Virus record (IMG/VR): IMGVR_UViG_3300046794_000458
Location: 1 to 36,862 of that record
DNA length: 36,862 nucleotides
Direction: 5' to 3' (one strand)
Source: a virus
Shown here: piece after piece, positions 12,705 to 20,111 of the stretch
How positions within the stretch are numbered: position 1 is the stretch's first letter
How the letters are laid out: every line of letters starts with the position of its first letter
Position numbers and translations under genes: made by a program
The notes under the pieces: generated by a model
Databases searched by the model: none
What the model was told of the DNA's origin: nothing
The model's input: the letters and a program-made list of their open reading frames with translations, nothing else

Positions 12705-13038
12705 ATCCGACAAAAAGTGTGTTGGGTGTGTCGGGTATGTGTTGGGTTCGTTTTCGCAACTACACACAATTTCTAGCCTTCTATTTCGCGGCTCTCCGCC
12801 TGTTGTGTTGGGTGTGTTGGGTTTGGCGTCGCGCGCGCGCATGGGCGTCATTATTTCCAATCACCACACTCATGGTGCTCAGATTTTTTTCTCATGCGAG
12901 GACCGTAAAACCCAACACACCCAACACACTAAACACACTTGATTCAAGGCTATTGATTTTAAAGAGATTTATTTGTGTTGGGTTTGTGTTGGGTTGCTGG
13001 TTTTTTGTGTCGGGTTCGGTTTTTCGGGGGGAAGGACG
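12705..13038. other. Repeat-rich gap with TTGGGTGTG-type iterons, possible replication origin
   Basis: About 330 bases without a credible gene. The core TGTGTTGGGT and close variants (TTGGG/TCGGG steps) occurs in blocks at about 12718-12755, 12804-12824 and 12972-13020 on the plus strand and at 12908-12928 on the minus strand. A short alternating GC run lies at 12831-12840. The location directly after the replication helicase and the iteron-like blocks suggest an origin or protein-binding array. In-frame readings through the region give low-complexity Cys/Trp/Val-rich peptides, so it is judged non-coding. Confidence 0.5.
12804..12928. repeat. Perfect 21-base inverted repeat of the TTGGGTGTG element
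   Basis: The 21 bases at 12804-12824 (two TTGGG steps joined by TGTG) reappear exactly as the reverse complement at 12908-12928, separated by 83 bases. They could form a cruciform or long hairpin, or present paired protein sites in opposite orientation. Confidence 0.75.
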
Positions 13039-13527
13039 ATGATCGAGGAAATTGAAGAGCTGATGCAGCATTGGGCGCGCCAGCACTGCCAGGTTGGCGA
13101 CGGCGGCGGGCTGGGCAGCCCGATGGCAACAATCATGCAGTGGGGCGGTAGTGCGCCACGTAGTACGCCAGGGTCGCGGGACCTGTTGATGGCAGCGGGT
13201 GGTGGTATGGATCATGTGGCAACGGAGGTCGCTGCTGCCCTTGCACAACTTGAGCGGCAATCAGAGAAAGGGGCTCAGCTCGCAAACTTGGCTCGCAATC
13301 GCTACTTGCCGCAGCCTGCGTACTCGGTTCGATCACAGCTGCAGTTGCTCGGACTTCGGGAGGACGCTGACCGGACGTACCGGAATTGGGTTCATCGCCT
13401 GCATCAGCAGGTGCAGCTGATCCTCACGGTCCGTAGTGCCACGACCCGGGGACTTGATCGACGTAGTGGTGCACTCGAAACCAACCTGACCCGAGCATCG
13501 ACGAGCAGGCGCGCTCGGGCCTGCTAG
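13039..13527 (+). CDS. Putative late-gene antiterminator (Q-like)
   Basis: A 162-residue protein starting at the ATG at 13039, with GAAGGA upstream; longer versions would begin inside the repeat array. The N-terminal part (IEELMQHWARQH...GGGLGSPMATIMQWGG) and the end of the core (YSVRSQLQLLGLREDADRTYRNWVHRLHQQVQLIL, about 96-131) resemble small helix-turn-helix Q-type antiterminators of lambdoid phages. Position supports this: last early gene, followed by a leader terminator, then lysis and head genes. The roughly 30-residue basic tail after the core looks unstructured. Assignment is moderate, since Q families diverge strongly. Confidence 0.5.
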   Translation: MIEEIEELMQHWARQHCQVGDGGGLGSPMATIMQWGGSAPRSTPGSRDLLMAAGGGMDHVATEVAAALAQLERQSEKGAQLANLARNRYLPQPAYSVRSQLQLLGLREDADRTYRNWVHRLHQQVQLILTVRSATTRGLDRRSGALETNLTRASTSRRARAC

Positions 13528-13549
13528 CTACCGTTCGTCGGGGTACTTT

Positions 13550-13580
13550 GTCGTATTGTGGTCGTATTGTGGTCGTTTTC
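13550..13580. repeat. 11-bp tandem repeat (GTCGTATTGTG)
   Basis: GTCGTATTGTG occurs twice in exact tandem (13550-13560 and 13561-13571), followed by the partial copy GTCGTTTTC. The period of one helical turn and the position just before the late leader terminator suggest a protein-binding site, possibly for the late activator. Confidence 0.5.
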
Positions 13581-13597
13581 ATGTCGTTTGTTGACCT

Positions 13598-13624
13598 ACC
13601 GAAAATGACTGCTTTTCGGTTTTT
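13598..13624 (+). terminator. Leader terminator after the Q-like gene (tR'-like)
   Basis: ACCGAAAA (13598-13605) pairs perfectly with TTTTCGGT (13613-13620) around a 7-nt loop and is followed by TTTT. It lies about 70 bases after the Q-like stop, the expected place for a terminator that Q overrides. Confidence 0.7.
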
Positions 13625-13685
13625 CCGGAGAGGGGTAAAAAGTCCCCACGATATGGAATTTGCGCCTTGGCGCTGACCTCGCACG

Positions 13686-13755
13686 TGCTGTGCAGCTTCC
13701 CCCGGCCTTCCCTGAGCCGGTCACCAAACCCCGCTTCGGCGGGGGTTTTATTTTC
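13686..13755 (+). repeat. Terminator-bearing direct repeat, copy 1
   Basis: About 70 bases beginning TGCTGTGCAGCTT, continuing GAGCCGGTCACCAAA and ending in a CCCCGC-TTCG-GCGGGG stem plus TTTTATTTT. Copy 2 at 14394-14462 is nearly identical except around the 12 bases after the first block. The two copies bracket the gene at 13895-14386. Confidence 0.8.
13729..13754 (+). terminator. Rho-independent terminator (copy 1)
   Basis: CCCCGC and GCGGGG form a 6-bp stem with the stable UUCG tetraloop, followed by GTTTTATTTT. It would end transcription entering the inserted gene from upstream unless antiterminated. Confidence 0.8.
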
Positions 13756-13894
13756 CCGATGGGTGTCTTCAGAGAATCAGGAGTTGTCAGTGGGCAACGA
13801 AAGATCCTTCATCGCTTGAAATGGCGTGAGACAGTCCCAATCACTTCCAAGCTGCCTGAATAGAGGCTCACCGCGAAGGAATGAGGAGTTGGGA

Positions 13895-14386
13895 ATGACT
13901 GATGATGTGGATGCCAAGCTAGACGCGATTTTCAATGCCCGATCTGTAAGAGAAACAGAAGCGGTTCGCATAAGGACTGAGGCACAACAAAGACAGGAAG
14001 CAAGCCTTCAAGAGTTCTTGGCGTTGAAGGAGTCATTAATCCGTCCAACTCTTGACGCTTTGGCCCAAAAGCTGAACGAGCGAGGCCATAAGTGCAAGGT
14101 TTACGAAATTGCTGACGGAGAGAAGGTTGGCGGTAACACGAAAGAAGAAACTATAGGTTTACGCCTTCTGCTCGAAGTTGCAGCGAATTATCGTGAACTC
14201 AATCAGTACCCTCACCTGACGATGTCGGTTGATAAATCCGGTAGGCGAGTACAGTTCTTCTCCAGCACGATGTCACCTGGTAGAGGCGGCACGTCTGGTG
14301 GAGATGGTTCTGTCGAATACGACGCTTTAACCGCAGAGCTGATTAATACAAAGGCTTTAAAAATCATTGCTGAAGTTTATAAGTAA
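13895..14386 (+). CDS. Cargo (moron-like) protein of unknown function between duplicated terminators
   Basis: A 163-residue protein; the ATG at 13895 is chosen because AGGAG lies about seven bases upstream and earlier in-frame starts have no such site. The first half is helical and charged (AKLDAIFNARSVRETEAVRIRTEAQQRQEASLQEFLALKESLI, about 6-50), likely a coiled coil. The second half (from about 65, GHKCKVYEIADGEK) is a mixed alpha/beta region with a Gly-rich loop near 132-140. No family is recognised. The gene is visibly richer in A and T than its neighbours and sits between two copies of one terminator, the classic layout of a moron expressed on its own from the prophage. A defence or host-benefit role is only a guess. 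Confidence 0.7.
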   Translation: MTDDVDAKLDAIFNARSVRETEAVRIRTEAQQRQEASLQEFLALKESLIRPTLDALAQKLNERGHKCKVYEIADGEKVGGNTKEETIGLRLLLEVAANYRELNQYPHLTMSVDKSGRRVQFFSSTMSPGRGGTSGGDGSVEYDALTAELINTKALKIIAEVYK

Positions 14387-14393
14387 GTTTCTA

Positions 14394-14462
14394 TGCTGTG
14401 CAGCTTTACCCGGCGTCTTTGAGCCGGTCACCAAACCCCGCTTCGGCGGGGTTTTTATTTTC
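14394..14462 (+). repeat. Terminator-bearing direct repeat, copy 2
   Basis: Second copy of the element at 13686-13755, starting eight bases after the cargo gene's stop. Recombination between the copies would delete the cargo gene cleanly and leave one terminator before the holin gene. Confidence 0.8.
14436..14461 (+). terminator. Rho-independent terminator (copy 2)
   Basis: The same CCCCGC-TTCG-GCGGGG hairpin as copy 1, followed by TTTTTATTTT. It ends the cargo gene transcript. Late transcription must pass it to reach the lysis and head genes. Confidence 0.85.
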
Positions 14463-14492
14463 GGCGTATGGCGCAACCCATAAGGACAGAAC

Positions 14493-14837
14493 ATGACGAA
14501 TGAACAGCAGGCGCTGGCTGAAATGCCGATCTGGTTGGTGATCCTCTTAGCCTTGGTTGGTGGTGTTTCGGGTGAAATGTGGCGGGCCGATAAAGACGGT
14601 GCGCGCGGTTGGGCATTGTTGCGGCGCTTGGCTCTGCGGTCTGGTGCCTGCATCGTCTGCGGTGTGTCGGCAATGATGCTGATGATTGGAGCAGGCATGT
14701 CGCTCTGGACGGCAGGTGCGATTGGTTGCCTGACCGCGATGGCCGGCGCTGATGTGGCGATTGGGCTGTATGAGCGTTGGGTCGCGAAGCGGCTCGGTGT
14801 CAGCGAGGCTCCTGCCGATGTCCAGTCCGAACGATGA
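14493..14837 (+). CDS. Holin (LydA-like)
   Basis: A 114-residue membrane protein with hydrophobic segments at about 12-27 (MPIWLVILLALVGGVSGEMW), 50-66 (GACIVCGVSAMMLMIGAG) and 70-88. A basic RRLALR stretch sits between the first two and the C-terminal tail is charged. This matches the three-span holins that replace LydA-type proteins in Pseudomonas phages. It opens the inner membrane at lysis so that the endolysin can reach the wall. It lies at the start of the late operon, far from the endolysin at 35204. AAGGACA precedes the ATG. Confidence 0.75.
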   Translation: MTNEQQALAEMPIWLVILLALVGGVSGEMWRADKDGARGWALLRRLALRSGACIVCGVSAMMLMIGAGMSLWTAGAIGCLTAMAGADVAIGLYERWVAKRLGVSEAPADVQSER

Positions 14838-15186
14838 TCGACGAGGCAGCAGCACTGAGCGTGGTTATGGGTACAAGTGGCAGAAGTCTCGTGATGGGTA
14901 TCTTCGTCAGTATCCCTACTGCACCATGTGTTCGACCGATCAACGACCGGTAGCTGCCACTGTCGTTGACCACAAGATTGCGCCGAAGCTGAAGGACGCC
15001 AAGGACAGTGGTGATCCTGCTCGCATCAAGGCTGCATGGAAGTTGTTCTGGAACCCCAAGAACTGGGCGAGCCTGTGCAAGTTCTGCCATGACTCGACCA
15101 AGCAACGGATGGAGAAGAGCGGTCGGCTCCCTGGCTGTCAGGCCGACGGCCGGCCAGTCGATCCGGGGCACCACTGGAACCGGTGA
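14818..15186 (+). CDS. HNH endonuclease (terminase-associated)
   Basis: A 122-residue HNH nuclease with the start at 14818, overlapping the holin's end; longer versions lie within the holin gene. Zinc ligands are CTMC (about 36-39) and CKFCH (about 94-98). The HNH core is VVDHKIAPK (His about 52) plus NPKNWASLCKFCH (Asn and final His). HNH proteins directly upstream of the small terminase are common in HK97-like phages and are needed for specific DNA cleavage during packaging. Context strongly supports that role. Confidence 0.88.
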   Translation: MSSPNDDRRGSSTERGYGYKWQKSRDGYLRQYPYCTMCSTDQRPVAATVVDHKIAPKLKDAKDSGDPARIKAAWKLFWNPKNWASLCKFCHDSTKQRMEKSGRLPGCQADGRPVDPGHHWNR

Positions 15187-15340
15187 TCAGCCGCCTCCGG
15201 CGCACCAAAAAATGGCGCCACCCCGAGGGTAGGGGGGGTGAAAAACTTCGTTCGGATTCTCTTCTAGACCGCTCGCCCCCCTCTCCTCGCAAAGTCGGGA
15301 AAAATGAGGGAGGGGGGGTATCAACAGGTAGGGGTTATTT

Positions 15341-15874
15341 ATGGCCGGAAATGGAAACTCGGGTCGCCCCGGAATGCCGGCGGCGCTCAAACTTTTGCAA
15401 GGAAACAAGGGGCGGGAAAATCGCGATGATCTTCTCGCCGAGATAGCGAGGCCGGCGGTACCGGTTGGCGCACCGCCACGGCCCGATGTCTTGTCCGCTG
15501 AAGCGGTCGCTGAGTGGGACGAATTGGTCCCCGCGCTGATCTCCCTTGGCATCGTTTCACAGTTGGATTCGATGGCATTGGCCACATATTGCCAGGCCGT
15601 GGCCGATTGGCGCCGCTACCAGCGGTTGATCACCAAGCGCAATGCTGCATCCGATGACGAATTGGGTGGCGACATCCAGACCTTCAAGACCGGCGCGCAA
15701 CAGATGCACGTCCTTCGGCAGCTCGCGAACGACGCGGAGAAGCGTGCCAATGCTGCCGGCGCCCAGTTCGGCATGTCGCCAATGTCCCGGCGCAACCTGA
15801 AAACCGCACCGGCACCGCAAGGTGATCTATTCCCAAATGACCAACGAGACGCCGCAGACAAGTACTTCAGCTGA
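15341..15874 (+). CDS. terS: Small terminase subunit (P27 family)
   Basis: A 177-residue protein of the P27 small terminase family. It starts with the usual GNGNSGRPGMPAALKLLQGNKGRENR segment, then PRPDVLSAEAVAEWDELVPAL (about 47-66) and a long helical region including ALATYCQAVADWRRYQRLI (about 79-97). The C-terminus has the FGMSPMSRRNL motif typical of the family. It recognises the packaging site and stimulates the large subunit. AGGGG precedes the ATG at 15341. The gene overlaps the large terminase start. Confidence 0.92.
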   Translation: MAGNGNSGRPGMPAALKLLQGNKGRENRDDLLAEIARPAVPVGAPPRPDVLSAEAVAEWDELVPALISLGIVSQLDSMALATYCQAVADWRRYQRLITKRNAASDDELGGDIQTFKTGAQQMHVLRQLANDAEKRANAAGAQFGMSPMSRRNLKTAPAPQGDLFPNDQRDAADKYFS

Positions 15875-17651
15875 CGACCGAGTTACCAGCTTTGCCCACG
15901 CCGTCCTAGATGGCGAAATCGTCGCCGGCCCCAACGTCCGTAACGCCTGTAAACGCCACCTTCGAGATCTGGAGCATGGCCCATCGCGTGGTTTGATCTG
16001 GGATCTTGAGAGAGTCAATCGTGCCCTCGGCTTTTTCGAGGATGTCCTTTGCCTCAACGGCGGTGACTATGAAGGCATGTCCTTCATGCTTGCGCCCTGG
16101 CAGGCCTTTGTCGTCGGCAGTTTGTTCGGCTGGATGACCGTTGACGGTTATCGCCGCTTCCGACTCGGCTACATCGAAACAGGAAAAGGCTCGGGTAAAA
16201 GCCCCCTAGTCGCGGGCATCGGCCTATATGGGCTGGTCGCCGACGGTGAACAGCGCGCCGAAATCTACGCAGCTGCCACCAAGCGCGACCAGGCAATGAT
16301 CCTGTTTCGTGATGCCGTGTCGATGGTCGACATGTCGAAGAAGCTTCGTTCGCGGCTTGTGCAGTCTGGTCGAGATGAAAAAGTCTGGAACCTGTTCTAC
16401 CCGAACACAAACTCCTTTTTCCGGCCCATCAGCGCCGACGAAGGCAAGTCCGGGCCAAGGCCGCATATTGGTTTGCTCGATGAGCTGCACGAGCACAAGA
16501 CCGCTTCCACCGTAAACATGATGCGCGCCGGTACCAAGAACCGACGAAAAGCCATGGTCGTGATGATCACCAACAGCGGTTCCGACAAGAAGACAGTCTG
16601 CGGTCAGTACCACGACCTGGGCGTTCGGATCTGCGCGGCCATCGAAGACGATGACAGCTTCTTTGCCTTCATCTGCTCGCTGGATGAAGGTGATGACCCG
16701 TTCAAGGATGAAGCCTGCTGGCCCAAGGTAAACCCCTCTTTGGATTACATCGCCGAGGGGCAGAGCGATGGCATCCCCGGCCGCAAGTACCTGCGTGAGC
16801 AGGTCCAGTCAGCCCGAGGGTTGCCAGCGCAGGAGTCGGTGGTGCGTCGTCTCAACTTCTGTGAGTGGACCCAAGCCGATGCCCCGTGGATTTCTTGGGG
16901 AGTTTGGAAGCAGGCCGAAGAGCGTGTGCCGATGAGGCTACTGCGCAACCGCCGCTGTGTTGGCGGGCTCGATCTTGCCAGCACCACGGACTTGACCGCA
17001 TTTGTCCTTATCTTCTGGCCGGCACCACACGATCCGCACTGGCGGCTGTTGCCGTACTTCTGGATTCCGGACGACGATCTGCAAGGGCGTGAGGATCGCG
17101 ACAAGGTGCCCTACGCCATGTGGGTTAAAGATGGGCACCTTGAAACGACGCCCGGCCGGGCTATCAGCAAGCTGCATGTGCTGCGTCGCCTGGTAACGAT
17201 CTGTGCGTACTTCGACGTTGAGCGCATCGCCTATGACCGATGGCGCATTGAAGACCTGCTGCAGCTGATGTCCGAATATGACATCTCGTTGCCTGAAATG
17301 GTGGGCTTCGGCCAGGGGTACAAGGACATGGGGCCGGCAGTCGATGAGTTTGAGCGCCGCCTGCTGGGGTTGGCCCCCGAACAGGATGTGATCGATCTTG
17401 ATCCCGCTGACTGGGAGGTTATCGAAAGCGAGACAGTTGAAACCCTGCGTCACGACGGCAACCCGGTAATGACCTGGTGTGCTGGCAACGCGGTGATTGT
17501 TTCCGATCCGGCCAACAACCGAAAGGCCGACAAGGCCAAGGCGACCGGTCGGATCGACGGCATCGTCGCATCCATTATGGCCGTCGGGATCAGCAGCAAG
17601 GCTGCTGGGCCGAGCGGCAAATCCATCTACGACGAAGGGGCGAGTATATGA
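15837..17651 (+). CDS. terL: Large terminase subunit (HK97-type)
   Basis: A 604-residue DNA-packaging motor. The ATPase domain has a Walker A-like YIETGKGSGKSPL (about 110-122) and an acidic Walker B LLDELHEHKT (about 212-221), followed by a TNSGSDKKT coupling segment. The C-terminal nuclease part includes CVGGLDLASTTDLTAFVLIFW (about 373-393), with the metal-binding Asp typical of the RNase H fold, and YDRWRIEDLL. It translocates DNA into proheads and cuts it. I prefer the ATG at 15837 over an in-frame GTG at 15822, which lacks a ribosome binding site. It ends overlapping the next gene by four bases. Confidence 0.94.
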   Translation: MTNETPQTSTSADDRVTSFAHAVLDGEIVAGPNVRNACKRHLRDLEHGPSRGLIWDLERVNRALGFFEDVLCLNGGDYEGMSFMLAPWQAFVVGSLFGWMTVDGYRRFRLGYIETGKGSGKSPLVAGIGLYGLVADGEQRAEIYAAATKRDQAMILFRDAVSMVDMSKKLRSRLVQSGRDEKVWNLFYPNTNSFFRPISADEGKSGPRPHIGLLDELHEHKTASTVNMMRAGTKNRRKAMVVMITNSGSDKKTVCGQYHDLGVRICAAIEDDDSFFAFICSLDEGDDPFKDEACWPKVNPSLDYIAEGQSDGIPGRKYLREQVQSARGLPAQESVVRRLNFCEWTQADAPWISWGVWKQAEERVPMRLLRNRRCVGGLDLASTTDLTAFVLIFWPAPHDPHWRLLPYFWIPDDDLQGREDRDKVPYAMWVKDGHLETTPGRAISKLHVLRRLVTICAYFDVERIAYDRWRIEDLLQLMSEYDISLPEMVGFGQGYKDMGPAVDEFERRLLGLAPEQDVIDLDPADWEVIESETVETLRHDGNPVMTWCAGNAVIVSDPANNRKADKAKATGRIDGIVASIMAVGISSKAAGPSGKSIYDEGASI

Positions 17652-17833
17652 AATTGGTCATCCTTTCATGGCTGGCCGGTCTGCTGGGCTTCGGGTTGCT
17701 GGTGTGCGGCGTGGCAATGATCAGCACGCCCGCGGCCTGCATCGTCGCCGGCCTCGGCTTAATGGCCTGGTCATTCCTTGCCGATCGCGCATCCGCCGCA
17801 CTGAAAACCAAATCCAAACCCCAAGGAGGTTGA
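17648..17833 (+). CDS. Small membrane protein between terminase and portal
   Basis: A 61-residue protein, almost all in two hydrophobic segments (about 3-22 and 26-45) and a basic tail (LKTKSKPQGG). Its ATG overlaps the terminase stop as ATGA, and its end lies two bases before the portal start. Small two-span proteins occur at this spot in many HK97-like phages. The function is unknown; superinfection interference or assembly at the membrane are possibilities. Confidence 0.7.
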   Translation: MKLVILSWLAGLLGFGLLVCGVAMISTPAACIVAGLGLMAWSFLADRASAALKTKSKPQGG

Positions 17834-17835
17834 GC

Positions 17836-19107
17836 ATGTTCTTTTCAAGCGTGCTCGGCGAGGGGCGCGGCAATCTGACAGAAACGGGCGGCGGTTTTTG
17901 GCGGGGCATTCTGGGTGGTGGTCGCAACAGCACGGGCGTCAAGGTCACACCCGAGTCAGCGTTGGGCCTGCCTATCCTGCAAAACTGCGTCACGCTGCTG
18001 GCCGAGACCATGGGGCAACTGCCTTGCGAAATGTACCGCCGACTGGATAAGGGCCAGCGTGAAGCCGCCATAAACCACCCGGCGTATGACGTCCTTCGTT
18101 ATCAGCCGAACGGGTTTCAGACGCCTTATGAATACCGTGAGTGCACGCAGGGTGCTGCCGGTTTGCGTGGCAACGCGTACAGCTTCATTGATCGCCGGGA
18201 CGACGGAAACGTCACGGCGCTTTGGCCGTTGTGCAACGACAAGGTGCAGGTGCTGAAAGGCGGCGACATGCTGCCGTATTACCGGATCAGCGGCGGGGAA
18301 ACTCTGCCGATGCGGATGATCCACCATGTGCGGTGGTTCAGCACCAACCATTACGTCGGGCTGTCACCGATTGAGGTGCATGCCGAATCGCTAGGCCTGG
18401 CTCAGGCGGTGCGCCAATACACAGGCAAAAGCTTCGCCAACGGCGTGACCGTCTCCGGTGTGATCGAACGCCCGCGTGAAGCCCCGGCGATCAAGGATCA
18501 AAGCAGTATCGACAAGATCGTCGATCAGTGGGGCCAGAAATTCGGCGGCATGGACAACGCCAAGAAGGTTGCGTTGTTGCAGGAAGGCATGACTTTCAAG
18601 CCCGTCTCCATGAACAACGTGGACGCCGAGGTGTTGGGGATTCTGAAAACCACCGGTACCGATATCGCTCGGATTTACAAGATCCCGCTGCCTATGGTCA
18701 ACGACCTGGAGAAGTCCAACTACAACACCCTTGAGCAGCTGATGATTCAGTTCGTGGTGTTCGCACTATTGCCCTGGGTGAAGCGTCACGAGCAGTCGAT
18801 GATGCGGGACTTTCTGCTACCAGCTGACAGGCGCGAGTACTTCATTGAGTTCAATCTGTCCGGCCTGCTGCGCGGTGATCAGAAGAGTCGCTATGAGGCC
18901 TACGCCATTGGGCGGCAGTGGGGCTGGCTCAGCGTGAATGACATCCGCAGGCTGGAGAACATGCCTCCGGTACCTGGCGGGGATATCTACCTGCAACCGC
19001 TGAACATGGTGGACGCTGGCAAGGGCGCCGCTGACTTGACCAACCCCAATGTGCGAGCGCAGCTCGAACTGCAGCACGCTGAAATAGAGAGGATTCTCGC
19101 GCAATGA
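17836..19107 (+). CDS. Portal protein (HK97 family)
   Basis: A 423-residue portal protein forming the ring through which DNA enters and leaves the head. The start at 17836 has a perfect AAGGAGG seven bases upstream. Family segments: ESALGLPILQNCVTLLAETMGQLPCEMYRR (about 39-68), the HPAYDVLRYQPNGFQTPYEYRE region (about 82-103), HHVRWFSTNHYVGLSPI (about 160-176) and a C-terminal RYEAYAIGRQWGWLSVNDIRRLENMPPV with the Ile-Arg-Asn/Glu-motif of HK97 portals. It overlaps the protease gene by four bases. Confidence 0.93.
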   Translation: MFFSSVLGEGRGNLTETGGGFWRGILGGGRNSTGVKVTPESALGLPILQNCVTLLAETMGQLPCEMYRRLDKGQREAAINHPAYDVLRYQPNGFQTPYEYRECTQGAAGLRGNAYSFIDRRDDGNVTALWPLCNDKVQVLKGGDMLPYYRISGGETLPMRMIHHVRWFSTNHYVGLSPIEVHAESLGLAQAVRQYTGKSFANGVTVSGVIERPREAPAIKDQSSIDKIVDQWGQKFGGMDNAKKVALLQEGMTFKPVSMNNVDAEVLGILKTTGTDIARIYKIPLPMVNDLEKSNYNTLEQLMIQFVVFALLPWVKRHEQSMMRDFLLPADRREYFIEFNLSGLLRGDQKSRYEAYAIGRQWGWLSVNDIRRLENMPPVPGGDIYLQPLNMVDAGKGAADLTNPNVRAQLELQHAEIERILAQ

Positions 19108-20048
19108 AAAACTACCTGAGAGCCTCCAGCCTGCTGTTCAATCAGCCGCTGTTGGTGACGCCTGACATGTTGGACCTCGGCGTTCGCTGGGCCAACCAGG
19201 CAATGAGCTTGAACATCGTCAACATTGGTGCCGTAGCAGGCGCCGGTCTCTGGTCGGACGATGGCCTGGACCGCATCGCTCAGCGCGAAGAAGAGCGTCG
19301 GACTGCAATCGCACGCACTGGCATTGAGGTGATTCCGGTCAGCGGCGTGCTGGTCAGCCGCGGCAGCCACGTGAGCATGTGCGAGACGATGACCAGCTAT
19401 GAAACGCTGCGCGCGCAGATTCGCAACGCAGTTGCAGATCCGATGGTCGAGCGCATCGTGTTGGACATCGACAGCCCTGGAGGTTCTGCCGTCGGCGCGT
19501 TCGAACTGGCGGCTGACATTCGCGCCATGGCCCAGCAGAAGCCCATCACCGGCATCGTCAACTTCATGGCCTACAGTGGCGGCTACCTGATCGGTGCCGC
19601 CTGTAGCGAACTGGTGGTCAGCCAGACCAGTGGCGTCGGATCGATCGGCGTCATCGCCAGCCACATGGATCGTTCCAAGATGGAAGAAGGCATGGGCGTC
19701 AAGGTGACCACCGTGTTTGCCGGCGCTCACAAAAATGACCTCAGCCCTCACGAACCGTTGAGCGACCAGTCGCTCAAGTACCTCAACGACGTCGTCCAGG
19801 AGAGCTATCAGCTCTTCGTCAATGCGATTGCTGACTACCGGGGGCTCTCGGTGCAGCAGGTCATTGCCACTGAGGCGGGCCTGTATAGAGGTCAGGCCGG
19901 TATCGCGGCAGGCCTCGCCGATCGCATGCAGAGCCCGCAGCAAGCCGTCGATGATTTGTCCAACTCAGTGGCATTGAACCGAGCCAACCGCCAGCAAGGC
20001 CGGCTTTCGGTCCGTGCAGCTGCACTGAATTTTCAAACCCAGATCTGA
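19104..20048 (+). CDS. Prohead protease (S49/SppA-like serine protease)
   Basis: A 314-residue S49 peptidase. The oxyanion segment is IDSPGGSAVGAFELA (about 117-131), the nucleophile is the Ser in MAYSGGYLIGAACSE (about 155-169), and the general-base Lys region follows in SHMDRSKMEEGMGVKV (about 190-205). The position between portal and capsid shows that it is the capsid maturation protease, removing the N-terminal delta domain of the major capsid protein. The C-terminal 40 residues are basic and probably removed or unstructured. Confidence 0.9.
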   Translation: MKNYLRASSLLFNQPLLVTPDMLDLGVRWANQAMSLNIVNIGAVAGAGLWSDDGLDRIAQREEERRTAIARTGIEVIPVSGVLVSRGSHVSMCETMTSYETLRAQIRNAVADPMVERIVLDIDSPGGSAVGAFELAADIRAMAQQKPITGIVNFMAYSGGYLIGAACSELVVSQTSGVGSIGVIASHMDRSKMEEGMGVKVTTVFAGAHKNDLSPHEPLSDQSLKYLNDVVQESYQLFVNAIADYRGLSVQQVIATEAGLYRGQAGIAAGLADRMQSPQQAVDDLSNSVALNRANRQQGRLSVRAAALNFQTQI

Positions 20049-20073
20049 CCGCGTTCGCGGCAGTCGTTCGAAG

Positions 20074-20094
20074 CCCGCCATGTGCGGGTTTTTT
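20074..20094 (+). terminator. Intrinsic-terminator-like hairpin between protease and capsid genes
   Basis: A CCCGC/GCGGG stem with a 5-nt loop followed by six T residues. Within the late operon it would act as a partial terminator or be bypassed by antitermination; it may also stabilise the end of the upstream mRNA. Confidence 0.6.
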
Positions 20095-20111
20095 AATGCC
20101 CAGGAGGCACC

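Larger units (their letters stand above)
13528..13894. other. Late leader region with tandem repeats and two terminators
   Basis: This gap after the Q-like gene contains 11-bp tandem repeats (13550-13580), a -35-like TTGACC at 13591, a terminator at 13598-13624 and a second terminator at 13729-13749. The layout fits a late promoter and leader terminator region acted on by a Q protein, though I cannot pick a convincing -10. From about 13757 the sequence becomes the leader of the inserted gene at 13895. Confidence 0.5.

Noticed and set aside
12701-13042. A 113-codon rightward frame starting on the primase stop (ATGA)
   Set aside because: It translates the TTGGGTGTG repeats into Cys/Trp/Val-rich low-complexity sequence with no domain; the overlap alone is not enough. 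The region looks like a repeat array.
13424-13684. An 86-codon leftward frame across the Q-like end and the late leader
   Set aside because: It runs through the tandem repeats and the terminator stem; no ribosome binding site or family.
18987-19943. A 318-codon leftward frame opposite the prohead protease
   Set aside because: Antisense shadow of the S49 protease gene; no ribosome binding site or family.
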